64,000 nucleotides of DNA, from the NCBI RefSeq assembly GCF_042683165.1, contig NZ_JBHUIZ010000003.1:62001-126000 (forward strand). Reading direction: 5' to 3'. Under the pieces are notes generated by a model. That model was not told the origin of the DNA. It was given only the letters and a program-made list of their open reading frames with translations, and searched no databases. This DNA is from Tigheibacillus halophilus (lineage in GTDB: Bacteria > Bacillota > Bacilli > Bacillales > Amphibacillaceae). Of the stretch, positions 33,183-42,197 are shown piece by piece. The first letter of the stretch is position 1; the number at the start of each line of letters is the position of its first letter. The position numbers and the translations under genes were made by a program.

Positions 33183-34769
33183 TCAGAAATCAATTGTGCG
33201 CACGTCTTCTATTTCTGGAAGGGCTTTCAACGCGCTTATACTGTCAGGTTCCAGATGACGGTCTACTTTAAGCAGCATGATCGCTTTACCGCCCTCATCC
33301 CATCGGTCCACCTGCATCGTTGCGATATTGATATGATGCGTTCCAAGTAAATTCCCCATTTTTCCGATAACGCCGGGCTGGTCACGATGGTGGATCAACA
33401 CGATGTGACCAGTCGGCGTCACATCAACGTGGAATTGATCAACATGGACAATTCTTGGGCCAAGTCCATTCAGCAGCGTTCCTGCTGCAGTAACAGTACG
33501 CTTTCCAGTCACAATATCAATTCGCAGCAGGTTTGTGAACCCTTTGGTAGTTTTCGTTTTATTTTCATGCACTGTGATCCCCTTTTTTTCCGCCAGGTAC
33601 ATCGCATTCACTTCATTGACATGATCGCCAAGATGCCGCTTCAATAGACCTTTGATTGCTATCCTGCTTAATGGGGTGACCTCATATTCCGAAACATCAC
33701 CGGCATAATTCAAAACAATTTCTTCAATAGCTTCATCAGACTGATAAGAAACAAACTCCCCAAGCTTTTCCGCCAATAAGAAATAAGGTTTTACTTTACC
33801 CATATGTTCATTTGAAATAGCAGGTATATTAACAGGGTTTGCGGCAGCAGATCCTTGCAGATAGCACGCAATATCCTGGCTGACATCAATTGCCACATTT
33901 TCCTGTGCCTCTACTGTCGAAGCTCCTAAATGGGGTGTAGCAATCACTTCAGGAAGAGTCAAGAGTTTGTTCTCAAGGGCTGGTTCATTTTCAAAGACAT
34001 CAAGTGCCGCACCGGCAACTTTTCCAGAGACAATTGCATCGTAAAGTGCTTCCTCGTCAATAATACCGCCACGAGCACAATTGACTATTTGCACATTATC
34101 CTTCATTAATTTAAAGGCCTCTGCGTTGATCAGATGTCTGGTATTTTTCAGCAATGGTGTATGTACCGTAATAAAGTCAGCTGCCTTTAAAACTTCTTCC
34201 AGGCTGCCATAGCCAATGCCGATTTTTTCAGCTTTTTCCTCTGTTAAAAACGGATCAAAGGCGATCACTTGCATTCGCTGGCCTTTCGCCCGAAAAGCGA
34301 CTTCTGTCCCGATACGGCCCAGCCCTACAATCCCCAGTGTCTTACCTTTAAGCTCAGTCCCAAGGAACTTTTTTCGATTCCATTCATGCTGTTTAAGGGA
34401 ATGGTAAGCCTGTGGAATGTTTCGTGATAGGGACATGATCATTGCCATGGTATGCTCAGCGGCGGAATTGGTATTGCCGTGTGGTGCATTAACAACGATA
34501 ATGCCGCGCTGTGTTGCAGCTTGTAAATCAATGTTGTCCGTTCCGACTCCAGCTCGGCCGATAATTTTCAACCGATCCGCTTTTTCAAGTAGTTCCGCAG
34601 TGACTGATGTTTGGCTTCGTACAATCAATGCATCGTATGTTGGAATTTCAGCAAGCAACGCTTCCGGTGAAAGTTCTGTTTGGACCGACACGTTTATGTC
34701 GGAGTGTTCGCGAAGTGGCTTAAGTCCCTCTTCACTTAATGGATCAGCAACTAATATATGAAACATCAT
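33183..34769 (-). CDS. serA: D-3-phosphoglycerate dehydrogenase
   Basis: 528 aa, the long Bacillus-type SerA. First step of serine synthesis: 3-phosphoglycerate to 3-phosphohydroxypyruvate with NAD. The order is substrate/NAD domains with GRAGVGTDNID, GLGRIGTEVA (Rossmann), VNCARGGIIDEEAL, and catalytic ATPHLGASTVEAQE; an intervening ASB domain; and a C-terminal ACT domain (HRDQPGVIGKMGNLLG) for serine feedback. The start ATG 34769 overlaps the stop of the upstream aminotransferase gene by 4 bases (ATGA), so the two are translationally coupled; SD AAGGAGGAT. Confidence 0.97.
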   Translation of the reverse strand: MMFHILVADPLSEEGLKPLREHSDINVSVQTELSPEALLAEIPTYDALIVRSQTSVTAELLEKADRLKIIGRAGVGTDNIDLQAATQRGIIVVNAPHGNTNSAAEHTMAMIMSLSRNIPQAYHSLKQHEWNRKKFLGTELKGKTLGIVGLGRIGTEVAFRAKGQRMQVIAFDPFLTEEKAEKIGIGYGSLEEVLKAADFITVHTPLLKNTRHLINAEAFKLMKDNVQIVNCARGGIIDEEALYDAIVSGKVAGAALDVFENEPALENKLLTLPEVIATPHLGASTVEAQENVAIDVSQDIACYLQGSAAANPVNIPAISNEHMGKVKPYFLLAEKLGEFVSYQSDEAIEEIVLNYAGDVSEYEVTPLSRIAIKGLLKRHLGDHVNEVNAMYLAEKKGITVHENKTKTTKGFTNLLRIDIVTGKRTVTAAGTLLNGLGPRIVHVDQFHVDVTPTGHIVLIHHRDQPGVIGKMGNLLGTHHINIATMQVDRWDEGGKAIMLLKVDRHLEPDSISALKALPEIEDVRTIDF

Positions 34770-35932
34770 CCACGATCCTCCTTACGGCTTAAAAAATGAA
34801 AGTATTCTTTTTCTGCTTCTTTTGTTCCGACCCCGAACGTATCTGCACCTGTTAGTTTGGAAAGCCCCATTTCAAGTAAACTGATGCAAAGCAGCACATC
34901 GTTTGGAGAACAATATCCCATATGGCCAATACGGATAATTTCATCGGCCAGATGTGCTTGCCCGCCAGCAACATTGAGGTTGAAACTGCTTTTCAACATC
35001 ATTTTTAACTGCTTGGCGGAAAAATGGTCGGGTTTGATGGCTGTTACGGTAGGAGATGCGATATCATCTGCGGCAAGCAAAGGCAATCCCAACGCTTTAC
35101 AAGCTTTACGTGTCATGTTCATCATCAATTGATGGCGATCATAGATTTCCGAGAGCCCCTCCTGGTCTATCAATTGCACTGCTTGTTTCAGACCATAAAG
35201 TAAAGAAACTGGGGGCGTATACGGCGTAGAATCCCCCTCTAATGATTTCCTGTATTTCCGCAAGTCGAAGTAGAAACGTCTTTGCGAGTTGTCTTGAATC
35301 TGTTTCCACGCTCGCTCGCTCACAGCTATAAAAGCCAGCCCAGGGGGAAGCATCAATGCTTTTTGTGAGCCGGTGACTAACATGTCGATACCCCAATCAT
35401 CCATATGGCTGGCAGTTCCGCCTACAGAAGAAACCCCATCTACCACCACGTAAGCGTTGGAATACTCGCGGACAACTGCAGCTAATTCTTTGATAGGATT
35501 GAGCACTCCTGTCGAGGTTTCACAAAAGGTCAGGAACACTGCCTGAATGGTTGGGTGATCCAGAAGGAAGGACTTTAAATCATCAGGATTCGCAGCGGTT
35601 CCCCATGTCACATTCATGTGATGGGTTTTCAAATCATGCGCCTCACAAATGGATGCAAATCTGTCGCCAAAAGCTCCAGTGACTGCAACGAGTACTTCAT
35701 CGCCAGCATTGGCGATATTTACTGCTGCGCTCTCTAAACCACCGGTGCCGCTGCCTGCAAGAACGATTACCTCTTGCTTTGTTCCAAAAATCGGTCGGAG
35801 AAGCGGTTGAATCGTATGGATGAGTTCTTTGGTTTCTTGATCTCTATGTCCAACCATTGCTTGATTCATTGCCTGCTGAACGCTTGGCGGAATAGGAGTA
35901 GGACCTGGTATTCTTAATTGTTGAGAAAACAT
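34766..35932 (-). CDS. Class V aminotransferase (serine-pyruvate/phosphoserine type)
   Basis: 388 aa. PLP-dependent class V fold: IPGPTPIPPSVQQAM at the start, GSGTGGLESA, VDGVSSVGGTASHMDDWGID-type cofactor region, and the lysine in VTGSQKALMLPPG. It is close to alanine-glyoxylate/serine-pyruvate aminotransferases. Being directly coupled to serA, it probably acts as the phosphoserine (SerC-equivalent) or serine-forming transaminase of this operon, as proposed for similar gene pairs. No serC or serB is in the window. SD GGAAGGTGAT; the promoter is at 35993-36020. Confidence 0.9.
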   Translation of the reverse strand: MFSQQLRIPGPTPIPPSVQQAMNQAMVGHRDQETKELIHTIQPLLRPIFGTKQEVIVLAGSGTGGLESAAVNIANAGDEVLVAVTGAFGDRFASICEAHDLKTHHMNVTWGTAANPDDLKSFLLDHPTIQAVFLTFCETSTGVLNPIKELAAVVREYSNAYVVVDGVSSVGGTASHMDDWGIDMLVTGSQKALMLPPGLAFIAVSERAWKQIQDNSQRRFYFDLRKYRKSLEGDSTPYTPPVSLLYGLKQAVQLIDQEGLSEIYDRHQLMMNMTRKACKALGLPLLAADDIASPTVTAIKPDHFSAKQLKMMLKSSFNLNVAGGQAHLADEIIRIGHMGYCSPNDVLLCISLLEMGLSKLTGADTFGVGTKEAEKEYFHFLSRKEDRG

Positions 35933-35992
35933 GCGTAATCACCTTCCTGAGTAGAAAAATCAATTTGAATTATCTAAAATGTTAATGAATAA

Positions 35993-36020
35993 AGGATAGC
36001 AGATACGAAAATGTTGTCAA
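35993..36020 (-). promoter_or_regulatory. Promoter of the aminotransferase-serA operon
   Basis: Minus strand TTGACA (36015-36020), 16-bp spacer, TATCCT (35993-35998) with the extended -10 TGC just upstream. Confidence 0.75.
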
Positions 36021-36044
36021 TAAAAAAATACGCTTTTACATGTA

Positions 36045-36085
36045 GAAAAAAAGATTCAGTGGGAATGATCATTCCCACTGAATCT
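36045..36085 (-). terminator. Terminator of the cydAB-cydS operon
   Basis: A perfect 34-bp palindrome (36052-36085; arm AGATTCAGTGGGAATGA) is followed on the minus strand by TTTTTTT. It also insulates the serine operon promoter that starts just beyond. Confidence 0.9.
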
Positions 36086-36185
36086 CAGCTGAGCATATAA
36101 CAAATGATGAGTTAGCTATACCGAACTTTTCAAATTGGGCTGTTTTCTACGTTTCAACAATGTTCCGTTGTTACATCCATACCAA

Positions 36186-36290
36186 TCATTCTTTTTCTGA
36201 ATGTTTATCATGCAGGGCTGCCCAAAAAGCCACTGCCATGGACAGAATCAAAACGATGAACGGAGCTCCAAAAACCATGAAGTCAGTCAT
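36186..36290 (-). CDS. cydS: Cytochrome bd oxidase small subunit CydS-like
   Basis: 34 aa, a single membrane helix (FGAPFIVLILSMAVAFWAAL) with a charged C-terminus (HDKHSEKE). GAGGTGAT lies upstream of ATG 36290, and the gene starts 22 bases after the cydB stop. The size, helix with W/F residues, and position match the CydS/YbgT-like third subunit seen in Geobacillus-type bd oxidases, which stabilises the haem region of CydA. It is followed by the operon terminator. Confidence 0.85.
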   Translation of the reverse strand: MTDFMVFGAPFIVLILSMAVAFWAALHDKHSEKE

Positions 36291-36312
36291 AAAATCACCT
36301 CGTTAGAAGTAC

Positions 36313-37329
36313 TTATTTGCTATTTCCACGCACGTAATCTTTATCAAAGAGAAAGAGGCGCAGCAACAAGTAAAGGGATGGGAGCAGCAATGCCAATCCA
36401 GCTATGAATGCGATCACCAGTCCTATCGCCATTGCTTCGTTTGTGAAACTGTCATATAGTGTCAGCTGTGGATATAAAAGATATGGGTAATGGGAAATGC
36501 CATAGCCATAGAAAGCAAATCCAAACTGAGCAATCATCAGGATAACCGCAAATCCAAGATGCTTTCCCATCCACAGAAGCCAGATTGTCCCAATAAAGAA
36601 CACCAGCGATAATGCGAACATCCACCATAAATTGAGAATTCGTTCAAAATGTGCAGGATTGTGAAATTGCAATTCATACATAATCCCGCCAGCAGTAATG
36701 ATGGTCGGCAATGCCCAAATTAATGCATATTTGCGCATAAGCTCCATCGCTGGAGCATCATTTGCTTTACCAGCATACCAGGTCAGAAATACTGCTGAGA
36801 TAAATAATAACGCAGTGATACTCAATACAACAATGCTCCATGTGAGCGGACTAGTGAAAAGAGTCCAGTAATCGAGTACGGGAGCATTATTCACCATAGA
36901 AATAAATCCACCTTCTGAAATAGTGAGTACGATCGACAGTGCGGCTGGAAGCAGCAGACCGGCGGCACCGTACATAAAGGCGTACCCTTTATGCGGTTTG
37001 TGGCCGTATGTTTCAAATGCATAATAGGCACCACGGATAGCTAACAAAATGATCGCGATGCTGACCGGAACCAATAATGTCGTGCCATAGTAAAATGCGG
37101 TTTTTGGAAAAAAACCAACAATCCCGACGAAGAAAAATACAAGAAAAACATTGGTTACTTCCCATACAGGCGACAGATAACGCTGGATGACAGCAGAAAT
37201 GATATGCTGCTTGCTCGTAAGTTCACTGTAAGCATTGAAAAAACCGGCTCCGAAATCGATGGACGCGATAATCAAATAGCCAAATAAGAATGTCCAAAGT
37301 ACCAAAATCCCAAGTATTTCCATATTCAT
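36313..37329 (-). CDS. cydB: Cytochrome bd ubiquinol/menaquinol oxidase subunit II
   Basis: 338 aa, about eight membrane helices. The motif DFGAGFFNAYSEL near residue 26, SPVWEVTNVFLVFFFVGIVGFFP, and the acidic/Trp helices are typical of CydB, the second large subunit of the terminal oxidase. It starts at ATG 37329, overlapping the cydA stop codon by four bases (ATGA), so translation is coupled. Confidence 0.96.
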   Translation of the reverse strand: MNMEILGILVLWTFLFGYLIIASIDFGAGFFNAYSELTSKQHIISAVIQRYLSPVWEVTNVFLVFFFVGIVGFFPKTAFYYGTTLLVPVSIAIILLAIRGAYYAFETYGHKPHKGYAFMYGAAGLLLPAALSIVLTISEGGFISMVNNAPVLDYWTLFTSPLTWSIVVLSITALLFISAVFLTWYAGKANDAPAMELMRKYALIWALPTIITAGGIMYELQFHNPAHFERILNLWWMFALSLVFFIGTIWLLWMGKHLGFAVILMIAQFGFAFYGYGISHYPYLLYPQLTLYDSFTNEAMAIGLVIAFIAGLALLLPSLYLLLRLFLFDKDYVRGNSK

Positions 37330-38672
37330 GATCTTTCACCGCCTTTTGCAGATGCTCGGTCAGCAAGTTCACGTTCAATAGGGTTATTGCGGAACATTCG
37401 GATCAAGACAACAATGGAGCCGATCCCTAGAATAAGGTAGAGCAAACAGAACAATAGCAGCATCAAATCCACTTGATTGCTCGTGGTGGCCCCTTCAGAT
37501 GTTCGCATGATGCCCCGAAGAATCCAAGGCTGTCTGCCTACTTCCGCAAGCCACCAGCCTGCTTCCATCGCAATAACGGTCAACGGCCCGCCAGCTACCA
37601 GCAGCCAACGAAAGATTTTTGATTTTATAAAGGACCAATTCATTTTCAACCCTAACCAATACAGGAAGGAAATCAAAATCATCAACGTTCCGATTGATAC
37701 CATGGTATCGAATAAATAATGAATGTACAGCGGCGGAGTATCCTCTTTTTTATACTGATCCAATCCGATCACTTCCGCGCTCGGAGAATCACCTGCTAAA
37801 ATGCTCAAAGCGAAGGGGATTTTCAGTGCATATTTCACCTCGTCACCGTCTCTTACTCCAAAAACAACCAAGGGTGCTTTTGTACCGGTTTCCATATGCC
37901 ATTCTGCGGCAGCAAGTTTCTCAGGCTGATACTTCGCAAGATATTTCCCGGAAAAATCTCCAATCAGTAAAGAAGCTATCGAGAAAATCAAACCGACTTT
38001 TACCGTTAGAGCCAGCGCTTTTTTGTGGTATATATGGTTGGAGCCACGCAATAAACGGTATGCTGCTATGGATGCCAACACAAAAGCACTCATCATGAAG
38101 GCTGTTGCTACAACATGTGATACTTTAGTCGGCATGGCCGGGTTAAACATTGCTTTTATCGGATTGACATCGACCAATTCACCATTTGCAATCCTAAAGC
38201 CTTGTGGAGCATTCATAAACGCATTGACAATGGTAATGAATACCGCTGAGAAAGATGCCCCAAGCGCAACGGGAATCAGTAGAAGAAAATGCTTCTTCTG
38301 ATTGTCAAAACGATCCCACGTATATAAGTAAATACCGAGAAAGATGGCTTCAAAGAAAAAGGCGAAGGTCTCCATGAATAGCGGCAAAGCGATCACATTT
38401 CCTGCAAGCTCCATGAAATTTGGCCACAGGAGGGAAAGCTGCAGTCCGATTGCGGTCCCTGTCACAACACCAACTGCTACAGTTACAACAAACCCGCGTG
38501 TCCATCTTCGCGCAAGCAGAATATAATGTTCATCATTCTTTTTAATGCCCACCCATTGTGCAATCATAATCATGAGTGGCACCCCTACACCCAATGTGGC
38601 GTAAATAATATGAAATGACAGTGTTAATTCGGTAAGCATGCGGCTGAAAAACACTGCTTTATCATTTATCAA
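37326..38672 (-). CDS. cydA: Cytochrome bd menaquinol oxidase subunit I
   Basis: 448 aa, short Q-loop class. It contains haem ligand regions SRMLTELTLSFHIIYATLG (His near residue 21), GTAIGLQLSLLWPNF, and ETFAFFFEAIFLGIYLY (Glu cluster), then EVGRQPWILRG(I)MRTSEG typical of CydA. It oxidises menaquinol and reduces oxygen to water with high affinity. It starts at TTG 38672 behind AAGGAG (spacing about 10). First large gene of the operon; a 30-aa membrane peptide lies just upstream. An fnr-type regulator gene is present in the window, but no clear Fnr box is visible in front of this operon. Confidence 0.96.
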   Translation of the reverse strand: MINDKAVFFSRMLTELTLSFHIIYATLGVGVPLMIMIAQWVGIKKNDEHYILLARRWTRGFVVTVAVGVVTGTAIGLQLSLLWPNFMELAGNVIALPLFMETFAFFFEAIFLGIYLYTWDRFDNQKKHFLLLIPVALGASFSAVFITIVNAFMNAPQGFRIANGELVDVNPIKAMFNPAMPTKVSHVVATAFMMSAFVLASIAAYRLLRGSNHIYHKKALALTVKVGLIFSIASLLIGDFSGKYLAKYQPEKLAAAEWHMETGTKAPLVVFGVRDGDEVKYALKIPFALSILAGDSPSAEVIGLDQYKKEDTPPLYIHYLFDTMVSIGTLMILISFLYWLGLKMNWSFIKSKIFRWLLVAGGPLTVIAMEAGWWLAEVGRQPWILRGIMRTSEGATTSNQVDLMLLLFCLLYLILGIGSIVVLIRMFRNNPIERELADRASAKGGERS

Positions 38673-38690
38673 TTTCTTGACACTCCTTCA

Positions 38691-38783
38691 TTAATGGAAT
38701 AATTTCCCGATTATTGACAAAAGCATAATGCCGGCAACGATAAAAGAAAGCCACATCAACTTTCTTTCCTGTTTTTTATACAT
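38691..38783 (-). CDS. 30-aa single-helix membrane peptide at the head of the cyd operon
   Basis: The peptide MYKKQERKLMWLSFIVAGIM (first 20 residues) continues LLSIIGKLFH: a basic N-terminus, one membrane helix and a short tail. The SD GGAAAGGA is nine bases upstream of ATG 38783 (an in-frame ATG at 38792 touches the SD). The stop is 18 bases before the cydA start and on the same strand, so it should be co-transcribed. It is distinct from CydS. I know no family name; it may be an additional oxidase-associated peptide or a leader. Confidence 0.65.
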   Translation of the reverse strand: MYKKQERKLMWLSFIVAGIMLLSIIGKLFH

Positions 38784-38938
38784 CCGTATCATTCCTTTCC
38801 ATTAAAACAGACAATGATGTGCAATCTGCAAATGTTGGAAATGCATCATTCTATATGTTTCCCTTTCAAGTGTAAGACAAACCTGGATATTATCAGGACT
38901 GTTGAAACGCAGGATGATACAATAAAAAGTTAGCAAAA

Positions 38939-39353
38939 ATGAACATCTATGCTGATGCAGAAGCAGCAAGAATCGTGTTGCATTCTGGGATATCAATCAA
39001 GTTGGTCAGTCTTGATGTTTACAATGAGAACATTTCTGACCAAGGATGGGATAGAATGGTTGAAGGGAACGAAATACTATAATTTCATCTTCCAAAGTAC
39101 AAACCAATACCGCGAATACAGTAAACTGCATTATGGGAGAGATGGCTGTGCACTGCATGATCCATTAACGTGTGACCCTACACTTGTGAAAACTGCCAGA
39201 TATTATGTTGATGTCGAGACGAAAAGTGATCTGAGCTACGGGCAGACGATTTGTGATTTCCGTAATAATTGGCAAAAACCGAGTGTTGAAATATGTTTAG
39301 ACGTTGAAAACGAACGATTTATTAATTCATTCATTGATACATTACAAAAATAA
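38939..39353 (+). pseudogene. Nucleoside hydrolase (inosine-uridine type), truncated and frameshifted
   Basis: The frame from 38939 encodes MNIYADAEAARIVLHSGISI and then KLVSLDV, matching the middle of inosine-uridine preferring nucleoside hydrolases (FNIYADPEAARIV...VGLDVT). At 39017-39020 an extra T (GTTTACA instead of GTTACA) shifts the frame. The continuation TMRTFLTKDGIEWL...ALHDPLTCDP...RYYVDVETKSDLSYGQTICD in the next frame covers the C-terminus including the catalytic-site HDP motif. The N-terminal half with the calcium-binding DxDxxxDD is missing. A decayed salvage enzyme, about 140 of ~310 residues left. Confidence 0.85.
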
Positions 39354-39723
39354 TTCACGTCGCGATTTGGGGATTTGGCAGGTCGCCCTTTTAAAATGAT
39401 TGTTTGCGATGACGGACAGATAGCGTCTGTCATCGCAAACAACTAAGATGCGACCGAACGAATTATTTGACAAAAAATCACTCTATGGAAAGATTCATCA
39501 TTTTAAATAAGATCTTCTTCCCTTCCAAAAATAAATGTCCCTACTTATTGCTGGTATGTGTAGCATTTTTTTCAGGCTTTTATTCTTCGAATCAGATGAA
39601 AAACGTATAAATATGGTCTGTGTACAGTCTTTATTTCATAAAATAACGTGACGTACATCGGCAGCAAAAAAATCCACTTCTTTTTAAAAATGGATTTTTT
39701 GCAGTAAATTGGGGAGGGATTAG
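39354..39723. other. 370-bp gap holding two hairpins
   Basis: A 16-bp hairpin (39402-39417 with 39425-39440, one G-T pair, 7-nt loop) follows the pseudogene but lacks a T-tract. A second hairpin at 39663-39703 (GCAAAAAAATCCA with TGGATTTTTTGC) stands immediately before the SD of the next gene. No gene seen. Confidence 0.5.
39663..39703 (+). terminator. Terminator-like hairpin in the leader of the acyl-CoA synthetase-like gene
   Basis: The T-tract lies within and after the 3' arm; the SD GGGGAGGG begins 8 bases further on. It may stop upstream transcription or act as an attenuator. Confidence 0.5.
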
Positions 39724-41331
39724 ATGACGGTTGAAAAAAAACCGAGGGACGAGCTTGGACAGATGATCAAAGAGATACAGCGGAATACGCTTGGTGATAT
39801 TCTGACAAGAACACGGGCGAAATTCGGCAACAAGGTTGCAATGACTTATAAACATGACCAGTTGACTTACGCGGAATTGGATGGTCTTGTGAACAAAACG
39901 GCAAGGGGATTTTTGGGAGACGGCTTAAAAAAAGGCGATATGATTGCAGTGATGTCAAAAAACAATCTGGACTTTGTCGTCGTTAACTTCGCGCTGGCAC
40001 GAATCGGTGCAGTAATGGTGCCGATCAATTACATGCTGGCAGCCGAGGAGGCTGCCTATATTTTAGAGCATGCACAAGTTTGTGGTTACCTGGCAGAAAA
40101 AGAATTTATTCCGATAATGGAAGAAGCATCGAACCGAAAAGGACTGAAAAGCTGTTATATTTTGGATGCAGACCAGGATGAAGTTGGCCGATTACATTGG
40201 AGGTGCTTGAAGAATGTACAAGCAGGTCAATTAGAGGAACAGATTATTGCAGATGTTTCCGATGAAGACCTTGTACATGTACTTTATACAAGCGGAACAG
40301 AATCTAAGCCAAAAGGTGTGATGTTAAGTCACAGAAGTATCATTAGTGAATACGTGAGCTGCATTGTGGATGGAGATATGCGCAGCGATGACATTGTCCT
40401 TCATGCACTGCCCTTTTATCATAGCGCCCAGCTTCATGTTTTTCTAGGCCCTAGCATCTATCTTGGAGCAAGCGGTGTCATTGTGGATGCGGCAAAACCG
40501 GATGTGATGCTAGAGATGATCGAAGCCAAAAAGGTGACCCAGGTATTCTGCCCGCCAACAGTCTGGATCGCCTTGCTGCGACATCCTGATTTTTCACGAC
40601 GAGATTTATCATCTCTCAAGAAATGTTACTATGGAGCTGCCACTATGCCGCGGGAGATTCTCAAAGAACTTGCCGAACGACTTCCCAATGCTCACTTTTA
40701 CAATTTTTACGGACAGACAGAAGTGGCACCGCTGGCAACAACATTACAACCGGAAGATCAGCTCAGTAAACTTGGATCAGCGGGAAAACCGGCTTTGAAT
40801 ATACAGACGAGGATTGTAAATGATGAGGGGCAGGAAGTGTGTCGCGGCGTAGTTGGAGAGATCGTCCATCGCAGTCCGCACGCAATGGATGGATATCTGT
40901 ATGACCCGAAAAAAACGGCGGAAGCATTCCGCGGAGGCTGGTTCCACAGTGGTGATTTGGGAGTGATGGATGAAGATGGCTACATCACCATAGTCGATCG
41001 TAAAAAAGATATGATCAACACAGGCGGAGAAAATGTCTCCAGCCGGGAAGTGGAGGAAGCGATTTACGAGCTTGCCGGCGTATCGGAGGTTGCGGTTATC
41101 GGTATGGATGATGCGTATTGGATTGAGGCGATAGTGGCAGTAGTTGTACCGAAAGAGGAAAGCGGACTAACTTCTGAAGCAGTTATCGCTTATTGCAAAG
41201 AGAAACTGGCAAAATTTAAGATCCCAAAACGAGTGGTATTGACGAAACAACTCCCGAAAAATCCGAGTGGGAAAGTTTTGAAACGTACACTGAGGGAGCA
41301 ATATAGTGGTAAACGTATGGAAAAAGGATAA
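39724..41331 (+). CDS. Class I adenylate-forming enzyme (long-chain acyl-CoA synthetase-like)
   Basis: 535 aa. ANL superfamily motifs: A3 YTSGTESKPKGVMLSHRS, A5 NFYGQTEVAP, A7 WFHSGDLGVMDEDGYITIVDRKKDMINTGGENVSSREVE, and the A10 lysine in LPKNPSGKVLKR. It activates a carboxylic acid as acyl-AMP and transfers it to CoA. The size and motifs fit fatty-acyl-CoA ligases of the LcfB/YhfL/YngI kind; chain length cannot be read. SD GGGGAGGGA. Not in an operon with other fatty-acid genes here. It differs from AcsA at 859 (no AcsA-type WW motif). Confidence 0.92.
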   Translation: MTVEKKPRDELGQMIKEIQRNTLGDILTRTRAKFGNKVAMTYKHDQLTYAELDGLVNKTARGFLGDGLKKGDMIAVMSKNNLDFVVVNFALARIGAVMVPINYMLAAEEAAYILEHAQVCGYLAEKEFIPIMEEASNRKGLKSCYILDADQDEVGRLHWRCLKNVQAGQLEEQIIADVSDEDLVHVLYTSGTESKPKGVMLSHRSIISEYVSCIVDGDMRSDDIVLHALPFYHSAQLHVFLGPSIYLGASGVIVDAAKPDVMLEMIEAKKVTQVFCPPTVWIALLRHPDFSRRDLSSLKKCYYGAATMPREILKELAERLPNAHFYNFYGQTEVAPLATTLQPEDQLSKLGSAGKPALNIQTRIVNDEGQEVCRGVVGEIVHRSPHAMDGYLYDPKKTAEAFRGGWFHSGDLGVMDEDGYITIVDRKKDMINTGGENVSSREVEEAIYELAGVSEVAVIGMDDAYWIEAIVAVVVPKEESGLTSEAVIAYCKEKLAKFKIPKRVVLTKQLPKNPSGKVLKRTLREQYSGKRMEKG

Positions 41332-41396
41332 TTGCAGTCAATCCATATGCATAATTGAGTATTCATTTTCTGATACTATTTTCAGGAGGTGTTGAC

Positions 41397-41537
41397 ATGC
41401 CGGAAAAAAATGATATTTGGAGTAAAAAACAAAGTCAGTCAAGTGTAACTCCACAGGGATTATCGGAAGAAGAAACATCCCAAAGGCCACAGTCGCAGCT
41501 GGAACAACGTGCAAAAAAGAAAAATACAAAGCTGTAG
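41397..41537 (+). CDS. 46-aa hydrophilic protein of unknown function
   Basis: ATG 41397 follows AGGAGGTG by six bases. MPEKNDIWSKKQSQSSVTPQ continues as a Gln/Ser/Glu/Lys-rich, probably disordered sequence ending AKKKNTKL. Composition and the strong SD resemble minor spore proteins, but no family was recognised. A terminator directly follows. The frame is open upstream to 41355, but that part is hydrophobic and lacks an SD. Confidence 0.6.
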   Translation: MPEKNDIWSKKQSQSSVTPQGLSEEETSQRPQSQLEQRAKKKNTKL

Positions 41538-41543
41538 TATCAA

Positions 41544-41576
41544 CGAATACCAGTGACCTCGCTGGTATTTTTGCTT
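41544..41576 (+). terminator. Terminator after the 46-aa protein gene
   Basis: Stem AATACCAG/CTGGTATT with an 8-nt loop and TTTTT. Confidence 0.8.
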
Positions 41577-41658
41577 GCATTCTTAATATAATCCACAAAG
41601 GAGAATTGAATCGGGAGGGAGTTTGTTTATCTGAAACAAGGAGGCTTGCATGACATTT

Positions 41659-41949
41659 TTATGATTCATCTACTCCGATGAGAAGACCCCGGTAAAGTAT
41701 GTATACACCTGTATAAGCACCGGTAATCAGGAAGGCGGGATTTAAAAATAGCCCATGAATAGTAGTCATAAACACAGTTTTTTCCTGAATGATTTGATAA
41801 ATGGACAGGGAAGCGATATTACCGAAGACTAATAGGGACAAAAGTGCACCTGTATTAAAAAGCAGTCGCATTTTTGGCCAATGATTTTGTATATAAAACA
41901 TCATTAGGGGCAGGAGGGCACTCATGGCAACGAAAGCAAATTCCATCAT
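41659..41949 (-). CDS. Small three-helix membrane protein, unknown function
   Basis: 96 aa with membrane segments at about residues 3-20, 28-50 and 68-90 (FAFVAMSALLPLMMFYIQ, LLFNTGALLSLLVFGNIASL, GLFLNPAFLITGAYTGVYIL). An SD-like GGTGAT precedes the ATG ATG start. No catalytic or family motif was recognised. Convergent with the 46-aa gene; transcribed alone. Confidence 0.65.
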   Translation of the reverse strand: MMEFAFVAMSALLPLMMFYIQNHWPKMRLLFNTGALLSLLVFGNIASLSIYQIIQEKTVFMTTIHGLFLNPAFLITGAYTGVYILYRGLLIGVDES

Positions 41950-42126
41950 ATATCACCGCTTAGCCTTTCTTTAGCTTCCAATGCAAAACTGTTAAACCAC
42001 TCATTCACCGGGTTTGAGGCTTCTGATTCTGAATGTATATTTCGCGTCGATGTCTAACCTTTAGATTCTGAAACTTTAAGTATACAAAGCGTGTGAATCA
42101 AAGCTTTAGAGAGGAAAGGGAGTGTC

Positions 42127-42180
42127 TGGAAAACGTGACTGGCTTAGAAGCTTTTTACAACTTCTTAGACAGCCACGTTT
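42127..42180 (-). terminator. Terminator after the DUF378 gene
   Basis: On the minus strand AAACGTGGCTGTCTAAGAAG pairs with CTTCTAAGCCAGTCACGTTT with few mismatches, followed by TT. Confidence 0.75.
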
Positions 42181-42197
42181 AGTTAGAATTGTTCCGC

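Noticed and set aside
33387..33647. Plus-strand frame within serA
   Set aside because: Complement of serA coding sequence without SD.
39402..39440. 16-bp hairpin after the nucleoside hydrolase remnant as a terminator
   Set aside because: Stem is strong but no T-tract on either strand; left as an unexplained inverted repeat.
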